Part shown: one piece after another, positions 1 through 7,495 of the stretch
Numbering within the stretch: position 1 is the first letter of the stretch
Layout of the letters: each line of letters starts with the position of its first letter
Assembly: GCA_024683115.1 (NCBI GenBank)
Contig: JAIKYM010000151.1
Location: forward strand, 1 to 8,228
Length of the DNA: 8,228 nucleotides
DNA from: Bacilli bacterium
GTDB lineage: Bacteria; Bacillota_I; Bacilli_A; RF39; UBA660
Direction: 5' to 3'
Made by a program: the position numbers and the translations under genes
The notes under the pieces: generated by a model
Told to the model about the DNA's origin: nothing
Databases searched by the model: none
The model's input: only the letters and a program-made list of their open reading frames with translations

Positions 1-1296
1 CATAACCATACAATATCAAGTGATATACCAGTTAGAGAATTAACTAATTTTATTAATCCAGTTAATATGACTTTATTTATACCTAGAGGAGATATATCTA
101 GTGTATTTAAGAACTGGCAAGATATACGTGAATATTTATTAGGATTTTATGAAGAAATATTTACTTTAATTCCTAGTTATCCACCTGAAAAAGTTAAAGA
201 ATTTACTAGAAACTCAAGTGGTATAACTTATACTCCACATACAGATGGATATGATTTTAGATTTCATCCGATTGATTTTATTAATAAACTATTTGAATCA
301 ATGGGTATTGAACATAGAATTAATTTTATTAATTTAGATAATGAAGATGGAATGAATTATTTAAAAGATTATGTAAGAGCTTATATAAATGATTATAAGA
401 TTAATAAAGATAATCAAGTAAAACCTGAATATGATTCTAATATGAGAGTTTTAGAAGAAGTTAATAAGAATCTAGATTCAATATTAGCTATGTATAAAAC
501 TGATTTAACTAGTTTAATTTATCATGAAGTAATACCTAAAGATATGCTTTTATATCTTGCTTATAAAAGCTTAATGAAATTTGAAGAAACTAAAGAAGAA
601 GTATACTTAATTCTTCCATATGAATACTATGTTAATATCTTGCCAATGCAAAACTCTCCATATCCACATAGATTATATGTAGGATATAATAGGATTTGGT
701 ACGATGACTTTGGTGTTAAATATAGAAGTTTATATGATCCAGCTATAGTAGTAAATGATAATAAACATATATTAAATAATCATGAGTTATTACTTGCTTG
801 GGATATTCTAAGACCAGGTGAATTAGATAGAGTTATAAGAAATACTTGCCAATATACAAGAGCAAAAGCAGATGTAGATTATGATAAGTATTTAGATTTA
901 TTTGAACAAAAAATGAATTATTATATGCATAGTTCATATGTAAGATATATTCAAGGTAAATATGGCTTATCAGGTTACATAGGATTCTCATATCCAAATG
1001 AATATCTAGTATTTGATAAATTCCATAACTCAGATACTATAGATCCATCTAGAAGAACAATATTAACTCACAGTGAAGCTATATTTGCTCTTCCTTCTGA
1101 TAGATTTGGAATAGTAAGAGGAACAAAACAAGATATTATAGAAGCTAAAGAAACAGATGATAGAATTAAGAAAGTAAATCATACTGATACATTTACTCGT
1201 AGATTAGATACTATTATTCATGGACCTAATGTTTCTACTTCTACTTTTGATAAAGTAATAGAGCAAGAAAAGAAGAGAATACTAATAAGAAACTAA
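1..1296 (+). CDS. Unrecognised protein, 5'-truncated by the window edge
   Basis: I do not recognise this protein. The reading frame is open from base 1, and the first ATG at 67 has neither a Shine-Dalgarno site nor a promoter before it. The 22 codons upstream of that ATG (beginning HNHTISSDIP) therefore most likely belong to the protein, and its true start lies outside the window. At least 431 residues are visible. The protein looks soluble and cytoplasmic: no membrane segment, many Tyr, Asn and Asp residues, and a single Cys (in NTCQYTR). The N-terminal part is rich in predicted helix. The C-terminal part carries Gly/Pro/Tyr-rich stretches such as YGLSGYIGFSYPNEY and a charged end (EQEKKRILIRN). 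No nucleotide-binding, nuclease or metal-binding motif stands out. It ends at TAA 1294-1296, directly on a terminator, and the next gene has its own promoter, so the two are probably not co-transcribed. That it is a real coding region is near certain; its function is unknown. Confidence 0.85.
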   Translation, partial: HNHTISSDIPVRELTNFINPVNMTLFIPRGDISSVFKNWQDIREYLLGFYEEIFTLIPSYPPEKVKEFTRNSSGITYTPHTDGYDFRFHPIDFINKLFESMGIEHRINFINLDNEDGMNYLKDYVRAYINDYKINKDNQVKPEYDSNMRVLEEVNKNLDSILAMYKTDLTSLIYHEVIPKDMLLYLAYKSLMKFEETKEEVYLILPYEYYVNILPMQNSPYPHRLYVGYNRIWYDDFGVKYRSLYDPAIVVNDNKHILNNHELLLAWDILRPGELDRVIRNTCQYTRAKADVDYDKYLDLFEQKMNYYMHSSYVRYIQGKYGLSGYIGFSYPNEYLVFDKFHNSDTIDPSRRTILTHSEAIFALPSDRFGIVRGTKQDIIEAKETDDRIKKVNHTDTFTRRLDTIIHGPNVSTSTFDKVIEQEKKRILIRN

Positions 1297-1319
1297 GAGA
1301 CTACTAAGTCTCTTTTTTT
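1295..1319 (+). terminator. Intrinsic terminator of the first gene
   Basis: A perfect 8-bp stem (AAGAGACT at 1295-1302, AGTCTCTT at 1307-1314) with a 4-base loop runs into an uninterrupted T tract ending at 1319. The stem begins on the last two bases of the stop codon. The end of the T tract supplies the first bases of the next gene's -35 box. Confidence 0.88.
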
Positions 1320-1346
1320 GACAATAAATACTATTAAATATATAAT
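1318..1346 (+). promoter_or_regulatory. Perfect-consensus sigma-A promoter of the nuclease-like gene
   Basis: TTGACA at 1318-1323 and TATAAT at 1341-1346 are separated by exactly 17 bases, so both hexamers match the housekeeping consensus with ideal spacing. Transcription would start near 1353, leaving a leader of about 22 bases before ATG 1375. The -35 box overlaps the T tract of the preceding terminator. The box match suggests strong, constitutive initiation; no operator-like inverted repeat is visible around it. Confidence 0.88.
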
Positions 1347-1358
1347 AATCAACCAATT

Positions 1359-1367
1359 AGAGGGGGA
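1359..1367 (+). promoter_or_regulatory. Ribosome binding site that fixes the start at 1375
   Basis: The purine run AGAGGGGGA lies about 8 bases before ATG 1375. It is the only strong Shine-Dalgarno site in the region, and it sits between the predicted transcription start and that ATG. Confidence 0.8.
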
Positions 1368-1374
1368 TTATTAT

Positions 1375-2403
1375 ATGGAGCTAATGGATAAGAGAAAGGT
1401 TCAAAATGTTATTAATTATATAAGTGGTAAACCATTTCAAACAGATTCATTAATAACTGATATAGATGCTATTCTATCAATAGATGATCCTAACTTACAA
1501 AATGAATTAATGTTTTATTATAGTTTTTTTAAGGATAGAATAAAAAAAGATTTAACTACTTTTATTAATAATATGTATATGGATGATTATGAAGAATATA
1601 AAAGAATATGTATGTATTTTACTTTTCCATTTAGAAACTCTATAAATACATATGCAGATGCAAGAATAATATCAATTATGGAGGGTCTATTTGTACAATC
1701 CATTTATAATAATACATATTTAAAAATGTCTGATGAAGATAAAACAAGAGATTATATAACTTTAGTATGTGCACTAACAACTAAGTTAGAATTACCAGTT
1801 AAAGAAGATTTCTATAATAATTTAATTAAATTAGCTATAACAGGTGGAATAAATAAAAAGTATTATGTTCACCTAGATAACATGAAGACTGCAAGAAATG
1901 TAGGTAGAATGACAGGATTAAACTATCCTGATACTAAAGAACAAGCAAAAGAAGTATTTAAGAAATGTTTTAAAGATAATAATTATAGTCAATATCTTAA
2001 CTATGCTCAAAGTTGTTATGGAGAATTACTTGCCTTAGATTATCTTTTAACTTTATATAATGCTGATGAATATGAGTATTGTTTATTACCTAAAACAGTT
2101 GGTGATGGTTTTGGATATGATATATGTATTAGAAATAGAAATACAGGTTACTTATATATTTATGAAGTTAAAACACATTACAATGAAACAGAATATGAAC
2201 AAGATAAATTATCTCCAAATGAAGCATATGTAGAGAATCAATCAAGATGTCCAAATTCAGGATATAATTATTATTTATTTAAAATATTAGTTAATACTAT
2301 TGATTTTGGAGTAATTAAAATGGATATTAGAAGTAATGCTGCTCCTAAATGGTCTAGGGAAATAGTAGAAAATAACGTAATAGTATTACCACCTAGTAAG
2401 TAA
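1375..2403 (+). CDS. DUF3883-like PD-(D/E)XK nuclease-domain protein
   Basis: This 342-residue protein probably carries a restriction-endonuclease-like fold at its C-terminus. Residues about 205-325 show the order expected of DUF3883-type domains: a helix with Gly-Glu (GELLALDYL, 216-224), then GYD (247-249), then the strand YIYEVKTH with the Glu-x-Lys pair E264/K266. A following LSPNEAYVENQ segment contains the Asn-Glu pair (282-283) typical of that family, before a YYLFKI strand. D249, E264 and K266 would be the metal-binding and catalytic set, with E217 as a possible helper. The N-terminal 200 residues are mostly helical and I do not recognise them; they could be a sensor or binding module. 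No membrane segment is present. The start is ATG 1375, because the in-frame TTG at 1318 is itself the -35 box. The gene is monocistronic, with its own promoter and terminator. Such domains occur in defence and DNA-repair proteins, but no helicase, methyltransferase or ATPase partner is visible here, so a defence role is only inference. Confidence 0.72.
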   Translation: MELMDKRKVQNVINYISGKPFQTDSLITDIDAILSIDDPNLQNELMFYYSFFKDRIKKDLTTFINNMYMDDYEEYKRICMYFTFPFRNSINTYADARIISIMEGLFVQSIYNNTYLKMSDEDKTRDYITLVCALTTKLELPVKEDFYNNLIKLAITGGINKKYYVHLDNMKTARNVGRMTGLNYPDTKEQAKEVFKKCFKDNNYSQYLNYAQSCYGELLALDYLLTLYNADEYEYCLLPKTVGDGFGYDICIRNRNTGYLYIYEVKTHYNETEYEQDKLSPNEAYVENQSRCPNSGYNYYLFKILVNTIDFGVIKMDIRSNAAPKWSREIVENNVIVLPPSK

Positions 2404-2431
2404 AAGAATATGTTAATCATATTCTTTTTTT
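2402..2431 (+). terminator. Intrinsic terminator of the nuclease-like gene
   Basis: AAAGAATATG at 2403-2412 pairs perfectly with CATATTCTTT at 2418-2427 around a 5-base loop, and the T run continues to 2431. The hairpin starts inside the stop codon (TAA 2401-2403). The stem is AT-rich and so fairly weak, but the T tract is good. Confidence 0.82.
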
Positions 2432-2436
2432 AATTA

Positions 2437-2445
2437 TGTTATAAT
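2437..2445 (+). promoter_or_regulatory. Extended -10 promoter of the large activase/reductase gene
   Basis: TGT-TATAAT at 2437-2445 is a perfect -10 with the extended TGN element. The hexamer 17 bases upstream (TCATAT) matches -35 poorly, and it falls inside the preceding terminator stem. Transcription would begin near 2452, giving a leader of about 34 bases. Confidence 0.68.
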
Positions 2446-2485
2446 AATAAGAGTAGGTTAAATATCGCATGAAGGTAGGGATACT

Positions 2486-5400
2486 ATGAGTTTATTAAAG
2501 ATAGGTGTAGATGTAGGTTCAACAACAGTTAAACTAGTTGTCATGGATAAAAAGGATAAGATACTTTATTCTGAATATAGAAGACATTATTCAGATACTA
2601 AAAAGACAATAACTGATTTATTTAATGAAGTATTAGATAAATTTGATGGTAATAGTTTTTCTTTAGTTACTACAGGATCAGGAGCTATAGCTTTAGCTAA
2701 TTATTTGGAGATACCATTTATACAAGAAGTAATTGCTTGTAAGAATGCTATTAAAGAATATGCTCCATCTACTGATGTAGCTATTGAATTAGGTGGAGAA
2801 GATGCAAAGATTATCTACTTTGATCAAACAATAGAACAACGTATGAATGGATCGTGTGCAGGCGGTACAGGTGCCTTCTTGGATCAAATGGCAGTATTAT
2901 TAAATACTACTACTGAAGGATTAAATGAATTAGCTAAAGGTGGAACTCAAATATATCCTATTGCATCTAGATGTGGTGTATTTGCAAAAACAGATGTTCA
3001 ACCACTTCTTAATGAAGGAGCTAAGAAAGAAGATATAGCTTTATCAATCATGCAAGCAGTTGTTAATCAAACTATATCTGGTTTAGCATGTGGTAAACCA
3101 ATTAAAGGTAATGTTATTTTCTTAGGTGGTCCATTGAATTATTTATCAACACTTAAAGAAAGATTTGTAGTTACTTTAGGATTAAAAGAACATGAAATAA
3201 TAACTCCAGATGATGCAAGACTATTTGTTTGTATTGGAGCTATATTAGATAAAGAAAAAAGAGAGTATTATAGTACATCTGAGTTAAAAGATAAGATTAA
3301 TAAACTTCAAGAATTTAAAGAAATCGAAAGTAATAACTTAGATCCATTGTTTAAAACTAAGAAGGATTTCAACAATTTTATTAATAGACATAAAAAGAAT
3401 TGTGTAAAAAGAAGAGACTTATCAACATATTCAGGAGATGTATTTGTAGGTATAGATGCAGGATCCACTACAGCTAAGTTAGTTGCTATAGATGATCAAG
3501 GCAATTTATTATATGAAAATTATAGATCTAATAAGGGTACTCCTGTTGATACAGTTAAAGATATGATATTAGATTTATATTCTAAACTACCTAAGAATAT
3601 AGTTATTAGGTCATCTGGTTCTACTGGATACGGTGAATTATTAATAAAAACAGCATTCAATTTAGATATAAGTGAAATAGAAACTATGGCTCACTTTGAA
3701 GCTGCTAATTATTTCTTACCAGGTGTTGAAAGTATCATTGATATTGGTGGACAAGATATGAAATATATCAAGATTAAAGATGGTGCTGTTGATAGTATCA
3801 TGCTTAATGAAGCTTGTTCATCTGGATGTGGATCATTTATTGAAACATTAGCTAAATCATTGAATATATCTATAGAAGAATTTGTTAATTTAGCTTGTGA
3901 ATCTAAAGCACCAATTGATTTAGGCTCACGTTGTACGGTATTTATGAATTCAAAGATTAAGCAAACACAAAAGGAAGGTAGACCTTTAGGTGATATATTT
4001 GCTGGTCTTTCATATTCAGTAATTAGAAATGCTATACAAAAGGTAATGAAGATAAGAGATATATCATCTTTAGGAGATAAGATAGTTGTTCAAGGTGGTA
4101 CTTTTTTAAATAATGCAGTATTAAAAGCATTTGAAAATATAACAGGTAAAGAAGTTATTAGACCAGATATTGCTGGTTTAATGGGTGCATATGGTGTCGC
4201 ATTAATTGCTTTAGATAATTTTAAAAAGTATGATGATCAAGATGTTAAAAGTAGTATATTAACTGCTGATGAAATAAATAATTTGGTTATTAAGACAATG
4301 CATTCAAGATGCCAAGGATGTCAGAATCATTGTGCATTAACTATTAATATGTTTAATAAAAAGTCATTTATATCTGGTAATAGATGTGAAAGAGGTTCAG
4401 GCAACAATGGATCTAATTCATTACTTCCAAATATGTACTCATGGAAATATGATAGATTATTTAACTATGAGCCTATTGATAATCCTACTCGTGGTGAAAT
4501 AGGTATACCTCGTGCTTTAAATATGTATGAAAACTATCCGTTGTGGTTTACTTTATTTACTAAACTTGGATTTAAAGTTGTTATATCAGATCATTCAAAC
4601 CGTGGTATCTATGAAATGGGTATTGAATCAATGCCATCTGAATCAGTATGTTATCCAGCTAAATTAGTACACGGACATATCATTAACCTAATCAACAAGG
4701 GTATTAAAACAATATTCTATCCATGTATTATGTATGAAAACTTGGAGTTTAAAAATGCTGATAACCATTACAACTGTCCAATAGTACAATCATATTCAGA
4801 AGCTATTAAATTAAATGTTGAAGAATTAGAAAAGAATAATATTAAGTTTATTAATCCATTCTTACCTATGGATGAAAAAGCTTTATTAAAACGTATTAAA
4901 GAATTAGATGAATTTAAAGAATACAATTTTACTAATAAAGAATTAAAAGAAGCTATTCATGCTGCTTTTGAAGAACAAAGAAAGTTTAAGGATGAAGTTA
5001 GAGCTAAAGGTGAAGAATTCATTAAATATATTGATGAACACAATGAAAGAGCTATAGTGCTAGCTGGTCGACCATATCACTTAGATAAAGAAGTTAACCA
5101 TGGAATTGATACAATGATTAATTCTTTAGGTTTAGCCGTATTAACTGAGGATTCTATATGTCATATGAGTAATATTCAATCTAAATTAAGAGTAGTGGAT
5201 CAATGGGCATATCATTCAAGAGTTTACCATGCAGCAGATGTAGTATCTCAACATGATAATCTTGAATTAGTTAATTTAAATTCATTTGGATGTGGACTAG
5301 ATGCGATAGTAACAGACCAAGCAGAAGAAATACTAAAATGTAATAATAAGTTATATACAACTATTAAAATAGATGAAATAAATAATCTAGGGGCTGCTAA

Positions 5401-6727
5401 AATAAGAATTAGATCATTAATTGCGTCTATGAATAAAAGAACAGGCACAAAGACTGATTATAAAGCATATGATTACAAGAAAAATTATTTCAAGAAAAAA
5501 GATATTAAACATACTTTATTATTCCCAGATATGTCTCCTTTCCATATGCCATTTATAGAATCCGTGTTAACAAGCGAAGGATACAATGCTGTATATTTAA
5601 AAGAAAGCAATAATAATACAGTTGAAACAGGCTTAAAATACGTTAACAATGATGCTTGTTATCCTGCAATTATTGTAATTGGTCAGTTAATTGAAGCCCT
5701 ACAAAGTGGTAAATATGATTTAGATAATACATCTGTAATTATTACACAAACAGGTGGAGGCTGTAGAGCAACTAATTACATTGGGCTTATAAGAAAAGGG
5801 TTAAAAGATGCTGGATTAGGTAAAATATCAATCTTATCATTTAATACAAGTGGATTAGAGAAAGAACAAGCATTTAAAATAACTCCTAGTTTAGCTAATA
5901 AAGCTCTTCAAGCAGTAGTATATGGGGATTTATTAATGAAATTAACATTAGCTACACGTCCATATGAAAAACATGGTGGAGAAACAAATAAACTTCATGC
6001 TAAATGGGATAAAAAATGTTATAAAGCCTTACAAGTTGGCAGTTTTAAACAATTCAAAAAGAATGTTAAAAATATCATTAAACAATATAATAATATTGAA
6101 ATAAAACATATAAATAAGCCTAAAGTAGGTATAGTAGGAGAAATCTTAATTAAGTATCATGCTTTTGGAAATGATCATTTAGTTGAAAAGTTAGAAGCTG
6201 AAGGTGCAGAAGTACATTCACCTGAATTAATGGGATTTGTTAAGTATTGTGCTTACAATGCATTAGTTAAGAATAAGATTTTAAAAACTGGTAAAAAGGT
6301 AAGCATTATTAATCATATAGCACTTAAACTTATAGATTTCTATGAAAAAGAAGCTAAGAAGATGTTAGCTAAGACTAGATACGAAAGTTTATCTAATATT
6401 TATGAGTTAGCTGAAAATGTAGATGGTATACTTTCAACTGGTAACCAAACCGGTGAAGGTTGGTTCTTAACTGGTGAGATGGTAGAATTAATTAAATCTG
6501 GTATAAATAATATCGTATGTGTTCAACCATTTGCATGTTTACCTAACCATATAGTAGGTAAAGCAGTTATTAAGAAAATAAGACACTTGTATCCTGAATC
6601 TAATATTGTAGCTATAGATTATGATCCAGGTGCTTCTCATACTAACCAAGTTAATAGAATAAAACTTATGCTTACTGTAGCTAAGGAAAATATGGAAAAA
6701 AAGAATAAGAAAAAGACTCGTAAATAA
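2486..6727 (+). CDS. Acyl-CoA dehydratase activase-reductase fusion protein
   Basis: A 1413-residue cytoplasmic iron-sulfur protein of the 2-hydroxyacyl-CoA dehydratase activase-related family, whose large fused members usually run to about 1400 residues. Domain 1 (about 1-255) and domain 2 (about 318-580) are BadF/HgdC-type ATPases of the ASKHA fold. Their phosphate loops are GVDVGSTT (7-14) and GIDAGSTT (322-329), the second phosphate motifs are ELGGED (101-106) and DIGGQD (419-424), and the adenosine motifs are FLGGP and VQGGT. Cluster ligands are C124/C163 and C444/C483, each pair 39 residues apart as in HgdC, so one chain can mimic the activase dimer holding a single [4Fe-4S] cluster. 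A Cys-rich linker follows (C609, C612, C616, C634). Residues about 670-1000 and 1005-1400 resemble DUF2229/HgdB-like halves with conserved-looking Cys at 722, 747, 936, 1058, 1093 and 1351. Known relatives use ATP to drive low-potential electrons to a reductase. The substrate of the fused form is not settled, and no dehydratase or CoA-transferase gene lies nearby. The start is supported by AAGGTAGGG 5 bases upstream. The Lys-rich tail overlaps the terminator. Confidence 0.93.
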   Translation: MSLLKIGVDVGSTTVKLVVMDKKDKILYSEYRRHYSDTKKTITDLFNEVLDKFDGNSFSLVTTGSGAIALANYLEIPFIQEVIACKNAIKEYAPSTDVAIELGGEDAKIIYFDQTIEQRMNGSCAGGTGAFLDQMAVLLNTTTEGLNELAKGGTQIYPIASRCGVFAKTDVQPLLNEGAKKEDIALSIMQAVVNQTISGLACGKPIKGNVIFLGGPLNYLSTLKERFVVTLGLKEHEIITPDDARLFVCIGAILDKEKREYYSTSELKDKINKLQEFKEIESNNLDPLFKTKKDFNNFINRHKKNCVKRRDLSTYSGDVFVGIDAGSTTAKLVAIDDQGNLLYENYRSNKGTPVDTVKDMILDLYSKLPKNIVIRSSGSTGYGELLIKTAFNLDISEIETMAHFEAANYFLPGVESIIDIGGQDMKYIKIKDGAVDSIMLNEACSSGCGSFIETLAKSLNISIEEFVNLACESKAPIDLGSRCTVFMNSKIKQTQKEGRPLGDIFAGLSYSVIRNAIQKVMKIRDISSLGDKIVVQGGTFLNNAVLKAFENITGKEVIRPDIAGLMGAYGVALIALDNFKKYDDQDVKSSILTADEINNLVIKTMHSRCQGCQNHCALTINMFNKKSFISGNRCERGSGNNGSNSLLPNMYSWKYDRLFNYEPIDNPTRGEIGIPRALNMYENYPLWFTLFTKLGFKVVISDHSNRGIYEMGIESMPSESVCYPAKLVHGHIINLINKGIKTIFYPCIMYENLEFKNADNHYNCPIVQSYSEAIKLNVEELEKNNIKFINPFLPMDEKALLKRIKELDEFKEYNFTNKELKEAIHAAFEEQRKFKDEVRAKGEEFIKYIDEHNERAIVLAGRPYHLDKEVNHGIDTMINSLGLAVLTEDSICHMSNIQSKLRVVDQWAYHSRVYHAADVVSQHDNLELVNLNSFGCGLDAIVTDQAEEILKCNNKLYTTIKIDEINNLGAAKIRIRSLIASMNKRTGTKTDYKAYDYKKNYFKKKDIKHTLLFPDMSPFHMPFIESVLTSEGYNAVYLKESNNNTVETGLKYVNNDACYPAIIVIGQLIEALQSGKYDLDNTSVIITQTGGGCRATNYIGLIRKGLKDAGLGKISILSFNTSGLEKEQAFKITPSLANKALQAVVYGDLLMKLTLATRPYEKHGGETNKLHAKWDKKCYKALQVGSFKQFKKNVKNIIKQYNNIEIKHINKPKVGIVGEILIKYHAFGNDHLVEKLEAEGAEVHSPELMGFVKYCAYNALVKNKILKTGKKVSIINHIALKLIDFYEKEAKKMLAKTRYESLSNIYELAENVDGILSTGNQTGEGWFLTGEMVELIKSGINNIVCVQPFACLPNHIVGKAVIKKIRHLYPESNIVAIDYDPGASHTNQVNRIKLMLTVAKENMEKKNKKKTRK

Positions 6728-6739
6728 CGAGCCTTTTTT
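6711..6739. terminator. Shared bidirectional terminator between convergent genes
   Basis: GACTCGT (6715-6721) and ACGAGCC (6727-6733) form a stem around a 5-base loop, flanked by A and T runs on both sides so that it can work in either direction. Read rightward there is one A-C mismatch (6716/6732) and a six-T tail. Read leftward the same position becomes a G-U wobble, so the - strand hairpin is unbroken, with a TCTTTTTC tail. The stop codon of the large gene (6725-6727) lies across the loop and the start of the right arm. Confidence 0.82.
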
Positions 6740-6741
6740 AT

Positions 6742-7495
6742 TTATACTACAAATACTAATATGTAATATACAATAAATATCAATAGCATTAATAAACCTT
6801 CTAGTCTATTAATTTGTCTTTTAGTTGTAGCAAATGCAAGTAATAAACCTGCAGAACCTATTAGTGTGAATAAATCTATCGCTTACACCTAATGCTGTAG
6901 CAAGTGCTTTTGCATTATCAACAACCATATCACTACCGAATACAATACCAACTAATCCAACACCTACAAGTATTAAACTTATAAATAATCCAAATTTGGG
7001 TTTTTCTTCTTTTTCACCTTTTTTCTTCTTTACCAAAGATATTAAATAATAAACAAATACTAAGAAGAATAATAAAATGACAATTGCATCAGATCTTGTT
7101 ACTTGATTAATTGCTTCATTATTTATTTTTATATCTAACATTAAGACAACTAATAAAGTAGATATTAATAATGTTAATGGTAATTCTTTTTTGATAGTAT
7201 TATCTTTTATATCAATTGGATGTATTACAGCGGCTACACCAATTATTAATAATACATTTAGAATACAACTTCCTATAACGTTACCTAAAACCATATCTGT
7301 ACTGCCAGATGCTAAAGCACTTAGAGATACAGCAAGTTCTGGTGCAGAAGTACCAAATGCTACAATAGTTAAGCCTATCAATATTTTAGATACTTTAAAG
7401 TTTTGAGCTGATGATGAAGCACCATCTACAAAAACATCTGCTCCTTTAATTAATAAAACAAACCCCACGATTAATAATAATATATTCCATATCAT
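6742..7495 (-). pseudogene. Calcium/sodium antiporter, broken by internal deletion and frame change
   Basis: The first frame encodes the N-terminal two thirds of a CaCA-family (YrbG-like) membrane antiporter, which exchanges Ca2+ for Na+ across the cell membrane. From ATG 7495, six hydrophobic segments are visible. The first alpha-repeat is present, with the ion-binding GTSAPE motif (residues 48-53) and GNVIGS (71-76), then a charged loop KKKKGEKEEK. The sequence reaches GVSDRFI, which in relatives leads straight into the second GLTIVA-GTS-PE repeat. Here it runs instead into a short nonsense tail ending at a stop at 6821. Reading 6879-6742 in another - strand frame gives IDLFTLIGSAGLLLAFATTK and then RQINRLEG plus a last hydrophobic segment, a normal family C-terminus. 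The whole second alpha-repeat, which I estimate at 65-70 residues, is missing. The protein should be inactive as an exchanger. ATG 7495 is preferred over GTG 7504 because AGGA lies about 10 bases before the ATG but only 1 base before the GTG. An assembly collapse is the main alternative to a real mutation. Confidence 0.85.
6866..6880 (-). other. Deletion junction inside the antiporter gene
   Basis: On the - strand the stretch GATAGATTTATTC can be read two ways. In the upstream frame it is D-R-F-I, the expected end of GVSDRFI. In the downstream frame it is I-D-L-F, the expected start of the last part of the protein. This is what deletion between two short direct copies of roughly ATAGATTTATT would leave, with one copy retained. 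The size and exact ends of the lost segment cannot be seen from this sequence. Confidence 0.6.

Noticed and set aside
67..69. ATG 67 as the true start of the first gene
   Set aside because: No ribosome site or promoter precedes it and the frame is open back to base 1.
1318..1374. TTG-initiated N-terminal extension of the nuclease-like gene
   Set aside because: These bases form the -35, spacer, -10 and leader; no ribosome site precedes the TTG.
1303..1375. Riboswitch or structured leader before the nuclease-like gene
   Set aside because: The leader after the predicted transcription start is only about 22 bases, too short for any known riboswitch; the only hairpin is the upstream terminator.
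2469..2489. Six-codon leader frame (ATG AAG GTA GGG ATA CTA TGA) overlapping the start of the large gene by ATGA
   Set aside because: The only possible ribosome site (GAGTAGG) would sit at the extreme 5' end of the predicted transcript, and its AAGGTAGGG is simply the ribosome site of the main gene. Probably chance.
5248..5448. 66-codon reading frame on the - strand inside the large activase gene
   Set aside because: It lies wholly opposite a strongly conserved coding region, has no ribosome site or promoter, and its hydrophobic composition is what the complement of these codons would give.
7191..7406. 71-codon + strand reading frame opposite the antiporter
   Set aside because: It is the complement of the conserved first alpha-repeat region; no start signals or recognisable protein features.
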